Translations under genes and position numbers: made by a program
The notes under the pieces: model-generated
The model's database searches: none
The model's input: the letters and a program-made list of their open reading frames with translations, nothing else
What the model was told of the DNA's origin: nothing
NCBI GenBank assembly: GCA_016124525.1
Contig: WGNO01000024.1
Coordinates: forward strand, 1 to 64,000
Source: Nostoc sp. RI_552
Lineage (GTDB): Bacteria; Cyanobacteriota; Cyanobacteriia; Cyanobacteriales; Nostocaceae
Length of the DNA: 64,000 nucleotides
Direction of reading: 5' to 3'
Shown: positions 50,503-60,777 of the stretch, piece by piece
Layout: the number at the start of each line of letters is the position of its first letter
How positions within the stretch are numbered: the stretch's first letter is position 1

Positions 50503-52963
50503 CAAACCAGATTGGGTAAGATTGCACAAAGCTTTGGCAATAGAAGCAGACAAAGGCTTTACGGATTTAATGGGGAAACAATACCGCTTCAGCGAATTTC
50601 TCTGCTTGACTTTTGGGAAATTCCCCACAGATGTGTCCCCATTGGAGCGTGGCCGTTGGCAAGAACTAGCAGCTAAATTTGCTAGTTATCCCCATCTGGA
50701 ACAGTCACAAAGACAGCATTTAGTAGCTGAGACTCGCAGGTATATCTACCAACTACAGCAAGAACCAAAACAAAGTGGTAAGGAGAAAGAACAGATACAC
50801 CAACGCCAAAAGTCTCAACCTAAATCGCCAATTGTGGCAGAAGTCAACCGGAGATTAGCGCCAAACATTGAGCAAAAACTCAGGGATTTGCCAGAAATAG
50901 GCATTGTCAAGGCTGAGAAATTAGCGGCGTTAAATTTGTACACTGTGCGGGATTTGCTTTTTTACTATCCCCGTGACCATATTGATTATGGCCGTCAGGT
51001 TAATATCGGGGAGTTACAGGGGGGTCAAACAGTGACAATCATTGCCAAGGTGAAGCGTTGTAACTGTTTTACTAGCCCCAAAAATAAGAAATTATCGATT
51101 TTAGAGCTAATAGTTAAAGATAATACGGGTCAAATTAAAATTAGTCGCTTTTGCGCCGGGGCTCGTTTTGCTAGTCGTGGTTGGCAAGAAAGTTTAAAAC
51201 GCCGTTACCCAGTGGGTAGTATTTTGGCGGCTTGTGGGCTAGTGAAACAAAGTAAGTATGGCTTGACTGTGGATAACCCGGAACTTGAGGTGTTAGCACA
51301 TCCAGGAGATACCATTGATTCCTTGACTATTGGTCGGGTTGTGCCAATTTATGCCCTAACAGAGGGTTTAATGGCAAGTACGGTGAGGGAGGCGGTAAGG
51401 GCTGCTTTGCCAGCTACAGTTCACCTTAAGGATCCTTTGCCTGGAGGGTTGCGGGAAAAGTATGGTTTGATGGAGTTAAAGGATGCCATTGCCAATATTC
51501 ATTTTCCTGATGATAGTGCTAGTTTACAACTTGCCCGTCGCCGCCTAGTTTTTGATGAATTTTTTTATCTACAACTCGGTTTGTTACAACGTCAGCAGCA
51601 AGCCAAGGTGATGCAAACCAGTGCTATTCTTGCCCCTAAAGGTCAGCTCATTGAAAAGTTCTCGGAAATTCTGCCTTTTCAACTCACTAACGCACAGCAA
51701 CGAGTAGTTAACGATATTCTCAATGACTTGGCAAAATCCACGCCGATGAATCGTCTCATACAGGGGGATGTGGGTTCGGGTAAAACTGTGGTGGCGGTGA
51801 TTGCAATCTTAGCGGCTATTCAATCTGGCTATCAAGGAGCTTTAATGGCTCCAACGGAAGTTTTAGCAGAACAGCATTACCGCAAGTTAGTGAGTTGGTT
51901 TAATTTGTTGCATTTACCAGTGGAATTACTGACAGGTTCTACTAAAATCGCCAAACGGCGAGAAATTTATTCTCAGCTAGAAACCGGTGAATTACCTTTG
52001 TTGGTGGGAACTCACGCCTTAATTCAAAACACTGTAAATTTTCACCAATTGGGGTTAGTGGTAATTGATGAACAACATCGTTTTGGAGTGAAACAAAGGG
52101 CGCTGTTACAGCAAAAAGGCAACCAACCCCATGTATTAACTATGACTGCTACCCCCATTCCTCGCACATTGGCATTAACAATACATGGGGATATGAATGT
52201 GAGCCAGATTGATGAGTTACCACCGGGACGACAAAAAATTCAAACTACTGTATTGACAGGTCACCAACGTACTGAGGCTTACGACTTGATAAGTCGGGAA
52301 ATTGCCCAGGGAAGGCAAGTTTATATAGTTTTACCTTTGGTGGAAGAATCAGAAAAATTGGACTTGCGCTCCGCTGTGGAAGAACATCAAAAGCTACAAG
52401 AAACGGTGTTTCCAGAGTTTCGAGTGGGATTGTTGCATGGTCGCATGAGTTCCGCCGATAAGGATGAAGCCATTAGCAAATTCCGCCATAATCATACGCA
52501 AATATTGGTTTCTACCACCGTTGTAGAAGTGGGTGTAGATGTACCTAATGCAACTGTAATGCTTATTGAAAATGCTGAAAGATTCGGCTTATCACAACTG
52601 CACCAATTACGAGGGCGTGTTGGTCGTGGTGCGGCGAAATCTTACTGTTTGTTGATGAGCAGTTCTAGAAGTCCTGATGCTCAACAACGGCTGAAGGTTT
52701 TGGAACAATCTCAGGATGGCTTTTTTATTTCGGAAATGGATATGCGGTTTCGTGGCCCTGGGGAGGTGCTGGGAACTCGTCAATCAGGTATGCCAGATTT
52801 TACTTTAGCGAGTTTGGTGGATGATGAGGAGGTTTTACTATTAGCCAGACAGGCTGCGGAGAAGGTAATAGAAATAGATGGAACTCTGGAGCGTTGGTCT
52901 TTGATGAAGGCTGAATTAAGGTATCGTTATGAACGGTTAATGGGTGGGGCAATTTTGACTTGA
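50492..52963 (+). CDS. recG: ATP-dependent DNA helicase RecG
   Basis: The product has 823 residues. After an N-terminal extension of about 100 residues beyond the compact bacterial form, the wedge domain starts at LPEIGIVKAEKLAALNLYTV and includes LLFYYPRDHIDYG. The helicase motifs are in order: GDVGSGKTVVA (Walker A), VIDEQHRFGVKQR (DEQH box), MTATPIPRTLA, and the C-terminal TTVVEVGVDVPNA and QLRGRVGRG. RecG remodels stalled forks and D-loops. The start lies inside a 7-bp tandem repeat with no ribosome-binding site, and no later in-frame ATG would keep the conserved N-terminus, so the start is moderately certain. Confidence 0.95.
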   Translation: MTNDKPDWVRLHKALAIEADKGFTDLMGKQYRFSEFLCLTFGKFPTDVSPLERGRWQELAAKFASYPHLEQSQRQHLVAETRRYIYQLQQEPKQSGKEKEQIHQRQKSQPKSPIVAEVNRRLAPNIEQKLRDLPEIGIVKAEKLAALNLYTVRDLLFYYPRDHIDYGRQVNIGELQGGQTVTIIAKVKRCNCFTSPKNKKLSILELIVKDNTGQIKISRFCAGARFASRGWQESLKRRYPVGSILAACGLVKQSKYGLTVDNPELEVLAHPGDTIDSLTIGRVVPIYALTEGLMASTVREAVRAALPATVHLKDPLPGGLREKYGLMELKDAIANIHFPDDSASLQLARRRLVFDEFFYLQLGLLQRQQQAKVMQTSAILAPKGQLIEKFSEILPFQLTNAQQRVVNDILNDLAKSTPMNRLIQGDVGSGKTVVAVIAILAAIQSGYQGALMAPTEVLAEQHYRKLVSWFNLLHLPVELLTGSTKIAKRREIYSQLETGELPLLVGTHALIQNTVNFHQLGLVVIDEQHRFGVKQRALLQQKGNQPHVLTMTATPIPRTLALTIHGDMNVSQIDELPPGRQKIQTTVLTGHQRTEAYDLISREIAQGRQVYIVLPLVEESEKLDLRSAVEEHQKLQETVFPEFRVGLLHGRMSSADKDEAISKFRHNHTQILVSTTVVEVGVDVPNATVMLIENAERFGLSQLHQLRGRVGRGAAKSYCLLMSSSRSPDAQQRLKVLEQSQDGFFISEMDMRFRGPGEVLGTRQSGMPDFTLASLVDDEEVLLLARQAAEKVIEIDGTLERWSLMKAELRYRYERLMGGAILT

Positions 52964-53305
52964 TTTATAAATCAAGCACTGTGGGGAGTTGGGGGTTCTA
53001 GTGGATCCGAGTGTGGGACTTCCTGGGTAATGTATTTGGTAAGCCAACGGCTTGTTCTAAGGCGTTATACAGCACTTTCCGGCGTGGTGACATACAGTAT
53101 TGGCGGGGAAGATGCCGACCCTACAGGGGAAGGAATACTTCTATTGAAGAAGTCACGTACATTATATTAGTAATATCCGATACATTTGTTTTCCAGGATT
53201 AGTTATGCCTCAGGGGAGGGTGAGGGAAAAAATGGTGGGATCGCTTGCTGTATTCTTCACAGTTTGTTACAAAAGTATAAAGAACTTCTAGAAATCCAAA
53301 ACTAC
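52964..53305. other. Gap with a decayed palindromic unit
   Basis: No gene is supported. Near 53088-53125 a GGCGGGGAAGATGCCGACC stretch looks like a decayed copy of the GGCGGGCAAGATGCCCGCC-type palindrome that is common in cyanobacterial intergenic DNA; a related scrap lies at about 41700-41720. Confidence 0.35.
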
Positions 53306-54100
53306 ATGTTCGGCGGACTTACTGGTTTAAAAGATTCTCAAGGTACAGATTGGGGAGAGCAAATGCTCAACACAGTGGCCAGCCAAACCATTCGCCACTT
53401 GTTTACCCGAAGCGAGTCAGTAGAAGTCTTGGTGCGCTGCTATCCCTCCAGCAAACTTTTGCAAGGCAGCATTGACAGCTTCAAAATGAGCGGTCGAGGC
53501 TTGGTGATTCGCAAAGATTTCTTGGTGGAGGAAATGTCCTTTGAAACCGATGCAGTTAGCATTGATTTCGGTGGTGTTTTGACTGGCAAGCTAAATCTCA
53601 AACAACCCACCCAAGCTATCGCTAACGTCATCTTATCAGAGGCAGGTATTAACCAAGCCTTCAATGCCAAGCTGGTGACACAGCACCTGGTTAACCTCAC
53701 CTTACCTTCCTTGATGGCAATATCTGGCGGTGAACCAGTTTCCTTTACCGATATTCAAGTAGAACTGCTGACAGAAAATCGCCTGCGGATTTTAGCTAAG
53801 GCGGATTTAAACAATGGCGAACTCATACCACTGACTATGGTAATGACTGTGGCTGTGGAACGACGGCGGCGGATATCTTTTAAAAATCCCCAAGTTGAGC
53901 TAGATAAAGTGTCTGAACCACAACGGGAATTGTCTCAAAAATTGAGTATGGCTCTGGCGGAAATTTTAGATAATATGGTTGACTTGGATCGTTTTGACCT
54001 TGATGGTGTGAAAATGCGGCTCAATCGTTTAGAAACTGAAGGTAAAAAATTAATTTTCAGTGGATATGCTGAAATAGAACGTATTCCTCGTAACTCATAA
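53306..54100 (+). CDS. DUF2993 family protein
   Basis: The product has 264 residues from the ATG at 53306, the start expected from related proteins (MFGGLTGLKDSQGTDWGE). A longer frame from 53186 adds residues without protein-like pattern. The sequence is rich in beta strands with alternating hydrophobics (SMLLQGSIDSFKMSGRGLVI-like segments, TMVMTVAVERRRRISF), typical of DUF2993 proteins of cyanobacteria and actinobacteria, whose function is unknown to me. It lacks a signal peptide. It converges with ugd across a short gap holding a bidirectional terminator. Confidence 0.85.
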   Translation: MFGGLTGLKDSQGTDWGEQMLNTVASQTIRHLFTRSESVEVLVRCYPSSKLLQGSIDSFKMSGRGLVIRKDFLVEEMSFETDAVSIDFGGVLTGKLNLKQPTQAIANVILSEAGINQAFNAKLVTQHLVNLTLPSLMAISGGEPVSFTDIQVELLTENRLRILAKADLNNGELIPLTMVMTVAVERRRRISFKNPQVELDKVSEPQRELSQKLSMALAEILDNMVDLDRFDLDGVKMRLNRLETEGKKLIFSGYAEIERIPRNS

Positions 54101-54131
54101 GTTTGCAAGCCTTGCCTTGGCTGTGAAGGAG

Positions 54132-54160
54132 CACCGACGTAAAACGTCGGTGGATATTTT
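54132..54160. terminator. Bidirectional terminator between DUF2993 gene and ugd
   Basis: CACCGACGT and ACGTCGGTG form a 9-bp stem with a 3-nt loop between two convergent genes. A TATTTT tail follows on the plus strand; the minus-strand tail is poor. Confidence 0.65.
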
Positions 54161-55550
54161 AACGTCCAACACCTAGATATTGGAAACCGGACCTGAGCAT
54201 ATTTTCAGGATCTAGGAAGTTGCGACCATCTATAATCACTGGATGGTTCATTAATTTTGCCATCTTGGTGTAGTTTAAACTGCCGAACTGCTGCCATTCA
54301 GTTACCAATACTAAAGCGTCGCAGCCATCGGCCAGCCTTTCTGCATCGGTTTCTACCACTACTCCGGTCAGACCATGACGTAGACCTGTTTGGGAAACAA
54401 TGGGGTCGTAGGCTTTGACTTTGGCTCCTAGTCGATTGAGCTGCTCAATTAAGCTCAGTGCTGGAGCATCTCGCATATCATCGGTATCAGGCTTGAAGGT
54501 CAAACCTAGAAGTCCGATGGTTTTACCTTTGAGAATTTTGAGGACTTGTTGCAGTTTTTCCAAGGCAATTAGGCGCTGACGCTGGTTGACGCTGACGGCA
54601 GCTTTCATAATTTGGGCATCATAGCCATAGTCATCAGCAGTGTGAATGAGTGCGGAGACATCTTTTGGGAAGCAGGAACCACCCCAACCGATACCAGCGT
54701 TTAAAAACTTGTTACCAATGCGGGAATCTAAACCAATACCTTTTGCTACTTGGGTGACATCAGCACCGACGCGATCGCAAATGTTAGCGACCTCATTGAT
54801 AAAACTAATTTTGGTTGCTAAAAAGGCATTGGCGGCGTATTTAATCATTTCTGCGGAACTTAGGTCTGTACATAGTACAGGTACTGGTGGTAGAGATGGG
54901 TCAGCAGCATATTTACGTTCCACAATGGGAGCATACAGTTCTTTCATCAAGGCGATGGCTTTTTGACTATTGCCTCCTAGGACGATACGGTCAGGGTTAA
55001 AGGTGTCGTACACTGCGGAACCTTCACGCAAAAACTCTGGATTGCTGACAACATCAAATTCAGCTAAATCTTCAGGTAATTTTTCATCACTCGTTACTTC
55101 ACCTGCGGTTACAAGTGTTTTGTGACGTTCGGCAATGCCATCTAAAACAATCATGCGTACCCAGTCACCAGAACCAATGGGTACTGTGGATTTGTTGACA
55201 ATTACCTTATAACCACTGTTGAGATTTTCTCCAATACCACGAGCCACAGCTTCCACATAACGAGTATCGCTTTCCCCAGTGGGTAAAGGTGGTGTTCCCA
55301 CAGCAATAAACAAAACTTCCCCGTGGGCAACTCCTGCGGCTATATCTGTGGTGAAATGAATTTTCTCAGATTGGATGGCAGAATGCATAATTTCTGAGAG
55401 TCCCGGCTCAAAAATTGGGGACTGCCCAGATTTCATTAATTTAACTTTTTCTTCATTATTATCTACGCAAATTACATCATGGCCGACATGAGCCAAGGAA
55501 GCGCCTGTTACCAAACCAACGTAACCAGTACCAATTACGCAAACACGCAT
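54159..55550 (-). CDS. ugd: UDP-glucose 6-dehydrogenase
   Basis: The product has 463 residues. The NAD-binding loop GTGYVGLVTG is at the N-terminus, the catalytic Cys sits in GWGGSCFPKDV (about residue 290), the dimer helix region is FINEVANICDRVGAD, and KGKTIGLLGLTFKPDTDDMRDAP begins the UDP-binding C-terminal domain. It oxidises UDP-glucose to UDP-glucuronate with two NAD. The neighbouring gene on the same strand encodes UDP-glucuronate decarboxylase, so the pair gives UDP-xylose. They are 146 bp apart and may share a transcript. Confidence 0.95.
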   Translation of the reverse strand: MRVCVIGTGYVGLVTGASLAHVGHDVICVDNNEEKVKLMKSGQSPIFEPGLSEIMHSAIQSEKIHFTTDIAAGVAHGEVLFIAVGTPPLPTGESDTRYVEAVARGIGENLNSGYKVIVNKSTVPIGSGDWVRMIVLDGIAERHKTLVTAGEVTSDEKLPEDLAEFDVVSNPEFLREGSAVYDTFNPDRIVLGGNSQKAIALMKELYAPIVERKYAADPSLPPVPVLCTDLSSAEMIKYAANAFLATKISFINEVANICDRVGADVTQVAKGIGLDSRIGNKFLNAGIGWGGSCFPKDVSALIHTADDYGYDAQIMKAAVSVNQRQRLIALEKLQQVLKILKGKTIGLLGLTFKPDTDDMRDAPALSLIEQLNRLGAKVKAYDPIVSQTGLRHGLTGVVVETDAERLADGCDALVLVTEWQQFGSLNYTKMAKLMNHPVIIDGRNFLDPENMLRSGFQYLGVGR

Positions 55551-55696
55551 GTAGTTTAACTCCTCGCTTTTTTAAAGATTTGTCAAATATGACAATTTTA
55601 TACTAATGGTTCTATCAGTAGCTCAAGTACAAACTAATAGATTTAACCTATGGGGAGGTTCGGAACATTGATGAACATTGCCACAGAGCCTAAAGT

Positions 55697-56632
55697 TTAA
55701 GTATCCCTTGTTGTACGATTACGAAAATCTTCTACTGTGAGTTTTAACCCTTCTTGTAGCGGGATGGTAGGTTCCCAATTTAACAAGGTTTTAGCTTTAG
55801 TAATGTCTGGCTGACGACGACGGGGATCATCAGAAGGTAGTGGTTGAAAGTTAATTTTTGCGTCTGGGTTGACCATTTTTTGTACAGCTTCTGCTAATTC
55901 TAAAATCGTGTATTCCCCAGGATTTCCCAAATTTACTGGGCCAATATAATCGCTGTCCATCAGGCGGATAAATCCTTCTACTAAGTCAGAAACGTAACAG
56001 AAGCTGCGAGTTTGTGAACCATCGCCATAGACAGTTAAAGGATTACCTTGTAAGGCTTGAACAATGAAATTACTTACTACCCGACCATCGTTTTCTAGCA
56101 TTCTCGGCCCGTAGGTATTAAAAATCCGCGCGACGCGGATATCAACTTTATTTTGTCTGTAGTAATCAAATGCTAAAGTTTCAGCAATGCGTTTACCTTC
56201 GTCGTAACATGAACGTATGCCTATGGGATTAACGCTACCTCGATACTCTTCTGTTTGGGGATGAACTTCAGGGTCGCCATAAACTTCGCTGGTGGAGGCC
56301 AAAAAAAACCTAGCCTTAACGCGTTTAGCTAGTCCCAACATATTTAGTGTCCCCATAACGTTGGTTTTAACTGTTTTAACTGGGTTGTACTGGTAATGTA
56401 CAGGAGAGGCTGGACAGGCTAAGTGATAAATTTGATCCACTTCTAAGCGAATTGGCTCTGTGATGTCATGACGGATGAGTTCAAAATATGGATTATTGAT
56501 CCATTTGAGGATATTACGCTTATCACCTGTGTAAAAATTGTCTAAACAAATTACATCATGTCCTGCGGGTATTAATCTATCAATAAGATGAGAACCAATA
56601 AATCCTGCGCCACCAGTTACTAAAATTCTCAT
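55697..56632 (-). CDS. UDP-glucuronate decarboxylase (UDP-xylose synthase)
   Basis: The product has 311 residues. It is an extended [16 protein letters not shown] loop, [15 protein letters not shown] (the UXS-specific stretch), catalytic residues Thr/Ser in STSEVYGDP and Tyr-x3-Lys in CYDEGKR, and [11 protein letters not shown]. The sequence of these motifs is diagnostic for UDP-glucuronate decarboxylases rather than epimerases. The product UDP-xylose is a donor for polysaccharide or glycan decoration. It lies directly upstream of ugd on the same strand. Confidence 0.93.
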   Translation of the reverse strand: MRILVTGGAGFIGSHLIDRLIPAGHDVICLDNFYTGDKRNILKWINNPYFELIRHDITEPIRLEVDQIYHLACPASPVHYQYNPVKTVKTNVMGTLNMLGLAKRVKARFFLASTSEVYGDPEVHPQTEEYRGSVNPIGIRSCYDEGKRIAETLAFDYYRQNKVDIRVARIFNTYGPRMLENDGRVVSNFIVQALQGNPLTVYGDGSQTRSFCYVSDLVEGFIRLMDSDYIGPVNLGNPGEYTILELAEAVQKMVNPDAKINFQPLPSDDPRRRQPDITKAKTLLNWEPTIPLQEGLKLTVEDFRNRTTRDT

Positions 56633-56837
56633 AGTTTCCCAACTTTCTAATTACTTTTACTTACTTGGCAACTTGTTCTTTAGAATAGTAATCTATCCTG
56701 ATGGAAAAATACAGCAGGAACACATGTAACTAAACCAAAAGTTTAGCTTATAGGTAATTTTGTCAAGTGTAAACTTATTGGATTGATAACTTAATAGTGG
56801 AAAAGGAGACGGCGGCTAAAGCCCGGGGTGTCCCTTT

Positions 56838-59045
56838 TCATCCTTTGTGTAAAGCACGAAGTACCCAACTACGTTGGTCTTTTTCAGGGGCTTTCACCCT
56901 CCCGCTCAAGTATGGTAGTGTTTGAGCTTTGCTTTGTTGTGGTTCTCCTAACATGACGATGGAGCAGGTAAGTTCCCCGGCTAATTGGGTTGTGACATCA
57001 CTAACAGCTAACCCACTGGGATTTGTACGATTAGGTATAAAAGGTAACACTACTAAATCATATAATCGTGCTGCTTGTAAGATTGCTTGGGTAGCATTTT
57101 CATGGGGAATAACTTGAATTTCCGGGGGATTGGATAAACCTAACTGAGATATTAATAGGGCGAGGTGCGATCGCCTGGCTGCGATTTTCTGGGAACTGCT
57201 GCGGCGATTTCTATGGGAACGATGAGATTCACTGATGCATACATTAAGTACGGTAACTTGGGCTTGATTAGCCTCAGCGAGCATTTGGGCAAATTGTACA
57301 GGTAGCAATGATGATGGTGTTAAATTTTCTAAAGGTACTAAGATGCGTTGAATTTTTTTTGGTGAGTCCATCAGACGTGTCACCGCCACTGGACAGTGGG
57401 ATGCCCATAGGACATGATCAATTACATTGCCAAATAAACGGGCTTTGAACCCGGTGCGTTTACCCCAACCCATAATAATTAAATTCGCCTTTTGCTCCCG
57501 GGCTGCTCTAGTAATACCTAGAGCAAAGGCATCATCAATTCGCAGCAATGGTTCTGCTTCTACACCCAACAATCGACTTTGTGCTGTAGCTTTTGCCAAT
57601 AACCTTTCACTTCGCACTAGAGAAGCTTCTAAATGTGGTGCATCCATCTGAGCCGCAGCGGTGGCGATGGCTAACGGCACAATTTTTCCTTTGGGTTGAT
57701 TTGCCAATAATAATCCAGCGATTTCAATTAAATACTGCTGAGTTTGAGGATTATAGACAGGTACAACTATAGTCCAAGGATTGTGTTTTTCTTCTGTTTG
57801 GTGGTCAGATAAAATTGGGGCTTTTGGTTCTGGAACTGCTGTGGTTTCCACAGCAAGGGCTGTGTGACGGGTGATCCATATTCCCAAGATGGAGGTAATG
57901 AAGGTGATTACACAGACAGTGTTTAATATTGATTGTGGGAGCAATCCAGCCCGATACCCCACTAAAGTTCCTGCTAAAGTTGTGCCCATTTGTGGTAGCG
58001 ATAGGGACCACATAGCCAGTATTTCTGACCAATTGTAGTGGTAAAGAACTTTTGTGAATAAAACCGCCATGAATTTGCCGAAAATTAAACTGACTAGGAG
58101 CACAAGAGTTAATTGCAGGGTGTCAATGGTGCTCATGAAGGCAGTCAGGTCAATCATCAAGCCAAAATTAATTAAGAAAATGGGAATAAATAGCACAGTG
58201 CCAATAAATACTACCTTTTCCCTCACGGGCCCTTCACCCAGGGCTTCGTTTACTGCCAAACCTGCTAAAAAGGCTCCAACAATTGTTTCTACGCCAATAA
58301 ATTGAGCGCCTACTGCTGCTAGAAATAGGGCAAGTAGGGCAAATAAGAACTTGTTGCCATCTTCGTCTCCAAATCGCCGGAAAAACTCTTTTCCACCCCA
58401 AGGAAATACCACCAAAATGATTGTTGTGTACAAAATCAACTTGAGCAATAGGGGAATTAATTGAGTGAAGCTGAATAATCCGGTGTTACCAGTAGCTACA
58501 CAAACAGCTAATATTAGTACGGCGCTGACATTAGTAAAAATCGTAGCACCCATTGTGATGGTGATTGCTTCATTATTCACCACCCCCAGACGAGTGATCA
58601 TGGGATATGCCAAAAGAGTATAGGAAGCCAACAACGAGCCAATTAAAATCGAAGCATTCCAGCCAAGATGAAAAGTTTGCGCTGCTAGGGTTCCCATAAC
58701 TAAAGAGAAACTAAAGGTGAGGATGCCAAATCCTAGGGAGCGTTGTTTGCAGCGGCGGAAATGCTTGATTTCTACTTCTAAACCTGATACAAACATCAAA
58801 TAAAGTAGGCCAATGTCCGACGGGAGGTTAATGATCTGGGATTGTGTGTCAAACAAATTCCAGCCTGATGGACCTAGTAATACCCCAGAAAACACTAGGC
58901 CGATTAATCCTGGGAGTTTCAGCCGCTCAAACAGGATGGGTACAACTAATATGACCACCACCAAAACAGCAAAGGTCACAATTGGTTCCTCTCCCATAAC
59001 TTGAGCAGTTGGTTCGGTGACCAGAAATTGTGATGTTAATTCCAT
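56838..59045 (-). CDS. CPA2-family cation/proton antiporter with two universal-stress domains
   Basis: The product has about 735 residues from the ATG at 59045; a TTG 24 bp upstream is less likely. The N-terminal part (about 1-400) has about twelve membrane helices with KefB/CPA2-type motifs (LKLPGLIGLVFSGVLLGPSG, VGAFLAGLAVNEALG). The C-terminal part (about 430-700) carries two USP-like domains: one with a nucleotide-loop-like IIMGWGKRTGFKARLFGNVI, the other starting at IQRILVPLENL. Such antiporters exchange Na+ or K+ for protons in the cytoplasmic or thylakoid membrane; the USP part may sense ATP or stress. Ion specificity cannot be read from sequence. Confidence 0.9.
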   Translation of the reverse strand: MELTSQFLVTEPTAQVMGEEPIVTFAVLVVVILVVPILFERLKLPGLIGLVFSGVLLGPSGWNLFDTQSQIINLPSDIGLLYLMFVSGLEVEIKHFRRCKQRSLGFGILTFSFSLVMGTLAAQTFHLGWNASILIGSLLASYTLLAYPMITRLGVVNNEAITITMGATIFTNVSAVLILAVCVATGNTGLFSFTQLIPLLLKLILYTTIILVVFPWGGKEFFRRFGDEDGNKFLFALLALFLAAVGAQFIGVETIVGAFLAGLAVNEALGEGPVREKVVFIGTVLFIPIFLINFGLMIDLTAFMSTIDTLQLTLVLLVSLIFGKFMAVLFTKVLYHYNWSEILAMWSLSLPQMGTTLAGTLVGYRAGLLPQSILNTVCVITFITSILGIWITRHTALAVETTAVPEPKAPILSDHQTEEKHNPWTIVVPVYNPQTQQYLIEIAGLLLANQPKGKIVPLAIATAAAQMDAPHLEASLVRSERLLAKATAQSRLLGVEAEPLLRIDDAFALGITRAAREQKANLIIMGWGKRTGFKARLFGNVIDHVLWASHCPVAVTRLMDSPKKIQRILVPLENLTPSSLLPVQFAQMLAEANQAQVTVLNVCISESHRSHRNRRSSSQKIAARRSHLALLISQLGLSNPPEIQVIPHENATQAILQAARLYDLVVLPFIPNRTNPSGLAVSDVTTQLAGELTCSIVMLGEPQQSKAQTLPYLSGRVKAPEKDQRSWVLRALHKG

Positions 59046-59194
59046 AGATTGGACTTTAATGGGGGACAATGAAGTTGCAATTACCTACAAGGAAATCGAT
59101 TAAAAAAAAGATTCATAAGCGTAAGAGCCACCCTGAGGAAAAATCTACAAATTGTTATTTAAAGTACTTAGGTAGTTTTGTAACAATTAACTAC

Positions 59195-59851
59195 CTATGG
59201 ATGGATTTGACTTAAAATAAACCGCAGGCGATCGTAGTCATCTTTTAACAAAAGGCTGAGGGTACGGCCAGCTTTGATGAGCCATTGTCGGTCAGCTTTG
59301 CGTAGCTGGTAGACATGGCGGATGGCGGCGGCGGTTAATGCCTCTACTTGGGCGGCATTTACACAAAGCAATGTCCGCAAAAAATCTAGTTCTTCAGTGA
59401 ATCTGATGATTGCTTCTGGTTCACATTGATAAACAGCTTGATGAATTTGCGGAGGACGGGGTGGTAGATACTGATATACCCGTTGGTTTGCCCCGGGAGT
59501 CCGGCAGGAATGCTCAAACCCCACAATTGCTGCCCGGAATTCAGTTTTGAGCATGGCAAAAATTTGCGGTTGTTCCTGGCGTAAATCTTGCAATGACAAC
59601 CCCAAGGCCACTGCCCGATGTACTGAATCTATGGGCATGGTTGTAACTTGATACAGCACACCATAGATTTGATGCCCTGACTCTTCGTCCACAGCACAAA
59701 CCCAACTACCAAAGGGAGGCATGGGGGGAAAACCTAAGTCTTCTGGCTCCAAGCACTGTGAGAGAAATTCCGTAGAACTAGTTTCGATCACTTCCGCAAT
59801 GTGGTTGGGTTGGCGATGGCCTGTGGCAAATTGTGGTATTGGTAAGCGCAT
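59195..59851 (-). CDS. HAS-barrel-like protein
   Basis: The product has 218 residues. The N-terminal part contains a beta-barrel-like region (PPFGSWVCAVDEESGHQIYGVLYQV), which I recognise as HAS-barrel type from cyanobacterial proteins, followed by a helical C-terminal half (EELDFLRTLLCVNAAQVEAL, LLLKDDYDRLRFIL). HAS-barrels usually sit at the N-terminus of HerA/ATP-synthase-like proteins; a stand-alone form may be an adaptor. There is no ATPase partner in the window. It precedes the antiporter gene on the same strand by about 150 bp. Confidence 0.6.
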   Translation of the reverse strand: MRLPIPQFATGHRQPNHIAEVIETSSTEFLSQCLEPEDLGFPPMPPFGSWVCAVDEESGHQIYGVLYQVTTMPIDSVHRAVALGLSLQDLRQEQPQIFAMLKTEFRAAIVGFEHSCRTPGANQRVYQYLPPRPPQIHQAVYQCEPEAIIRFTEELDFLRTLLCVNAAQVEALTAAAIRHVYQLRKADRQWLIKAGRTLSLLLKDDYDRLRFILSQIHP

Positions 59852-59920
59852 AACCGTGCTGATTGCTGAGTGTTGGGTTGTGAGTCCTCAGGTAGGAAGT
59901 ATCCTAAGTATTGACTAAAT

Positions 59921-60115
59921 CTATTTTGGTTTTCTTCCTGCTGTGAGTTCTACAAGTTCTAATTCTGATAGACGAAAGGTAATTAACTTATCCCAATTGC
60001 CATTCTCAAATAGCACAGCTACTTTGCCATCACTCACACGTTGTACAAGTCCTTCGTAGCGATAATAGGTGTCTGCGGGATTCTTAACGCGAACTGTTGA
60101 CCCAGGCAGAATCAT
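59921..60115 (-). CDS. ndhS: NAD(P)H dehydrogenase subunit NdhS
   Basis: The product has 64 residues. It is a small SH3-like barrel: [40 protein letters not shown] and [15 protein letters not shown] match the NdhS (Ssl0352/CRR31) pattern I know from cyanobacteria and chloroplasts. NdhS binds ferredoxin on the NDH-1 complex and supports cyclic electron flow. The short basic tail (GRKPK) is normal. It is a strong marker of an oxygenic phototroph. Confidence 0.85.
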   Translation of the reverse strand: MILPGSTVRVKNPADTYYRYEGLVQRVSDGKVAVLFENGNWDKLITFRLSELELVELTAGRKPK

Positions 60116-60777
60116 GATGTTTACCCTCGCTGGTTTACTGTTAATAGCTTAATACTTATTATTAGTCTCTAGTCAAGGGTTTATAGTTCCTAATTTGTTT
60201 GTAGTCAAAAACATATTTTGATATTTTTGTCCTGAGTTATTAGTTAGTTTTTAGTCATTTAAATCACATTTAAAGTAGATAATATATTCATATTAACCTT
60301 AAGGAATGAGATAAACGTGGTGTGTTGGGGATGGAGCCGAGATACGTGCACAAGGGGAAATGGAGGGTCAAAGTCCTTGTTATATTTAGATTGGAAAGTT
60401 TCACCACGGAAGGAAATTGTCGCCTCCAAGGCTTGAGGAAGGTGGTGTACATTCACTACGTCATTGCCATGGCCTTTGATATGCCGAGTTATAAAAAAAC
60501 TCAAAGCGCTAAGGAAACCATGGCTCACGGGATACCTAGAAAGGTAGGTTTTTTACAGAGATGTTTATCCTAGGGCAACACAAGGCACACTAGAAAGAAG
60601 AAGTAAGAAAAATTAACACCCATGAGGACTTAATGATATATCAAAACAGTTTGCTGTGGAAGAAAGATATTATCTCACTGACCAAATAGGTGGTTCTTGT
60701 CCTTCAGTGTGTGCTAATTTTGCAGAAGCTTGGAGGGAGTGTAAAGTTTTGTTATGCAAGGGTGGCCTGGTGTGGCT
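60116..60777. other. Gap downstream of the helicase gene
   Basis: The 660-bp gap has short open frames on both strands around 60259-60573, including HHLPQALEATISFRGETFQ on the minus strand, without start signals. They may be a remnant of a mobile or host gene, but I recognise nothing. The rest is unremarkable. Confidence 0.35.

Noticed and set aside
53011..53202. Short frame between recG and the DUF2993 gene
   Set aside because: The translation comes from a decayed palindromic unit and lacks start signals.
60322..60573. Overlapping short frames on both strands in the gap before the helicase gene
   Set aside because: No ribosome-binding site and no recognisable motif; not supported as a gene.
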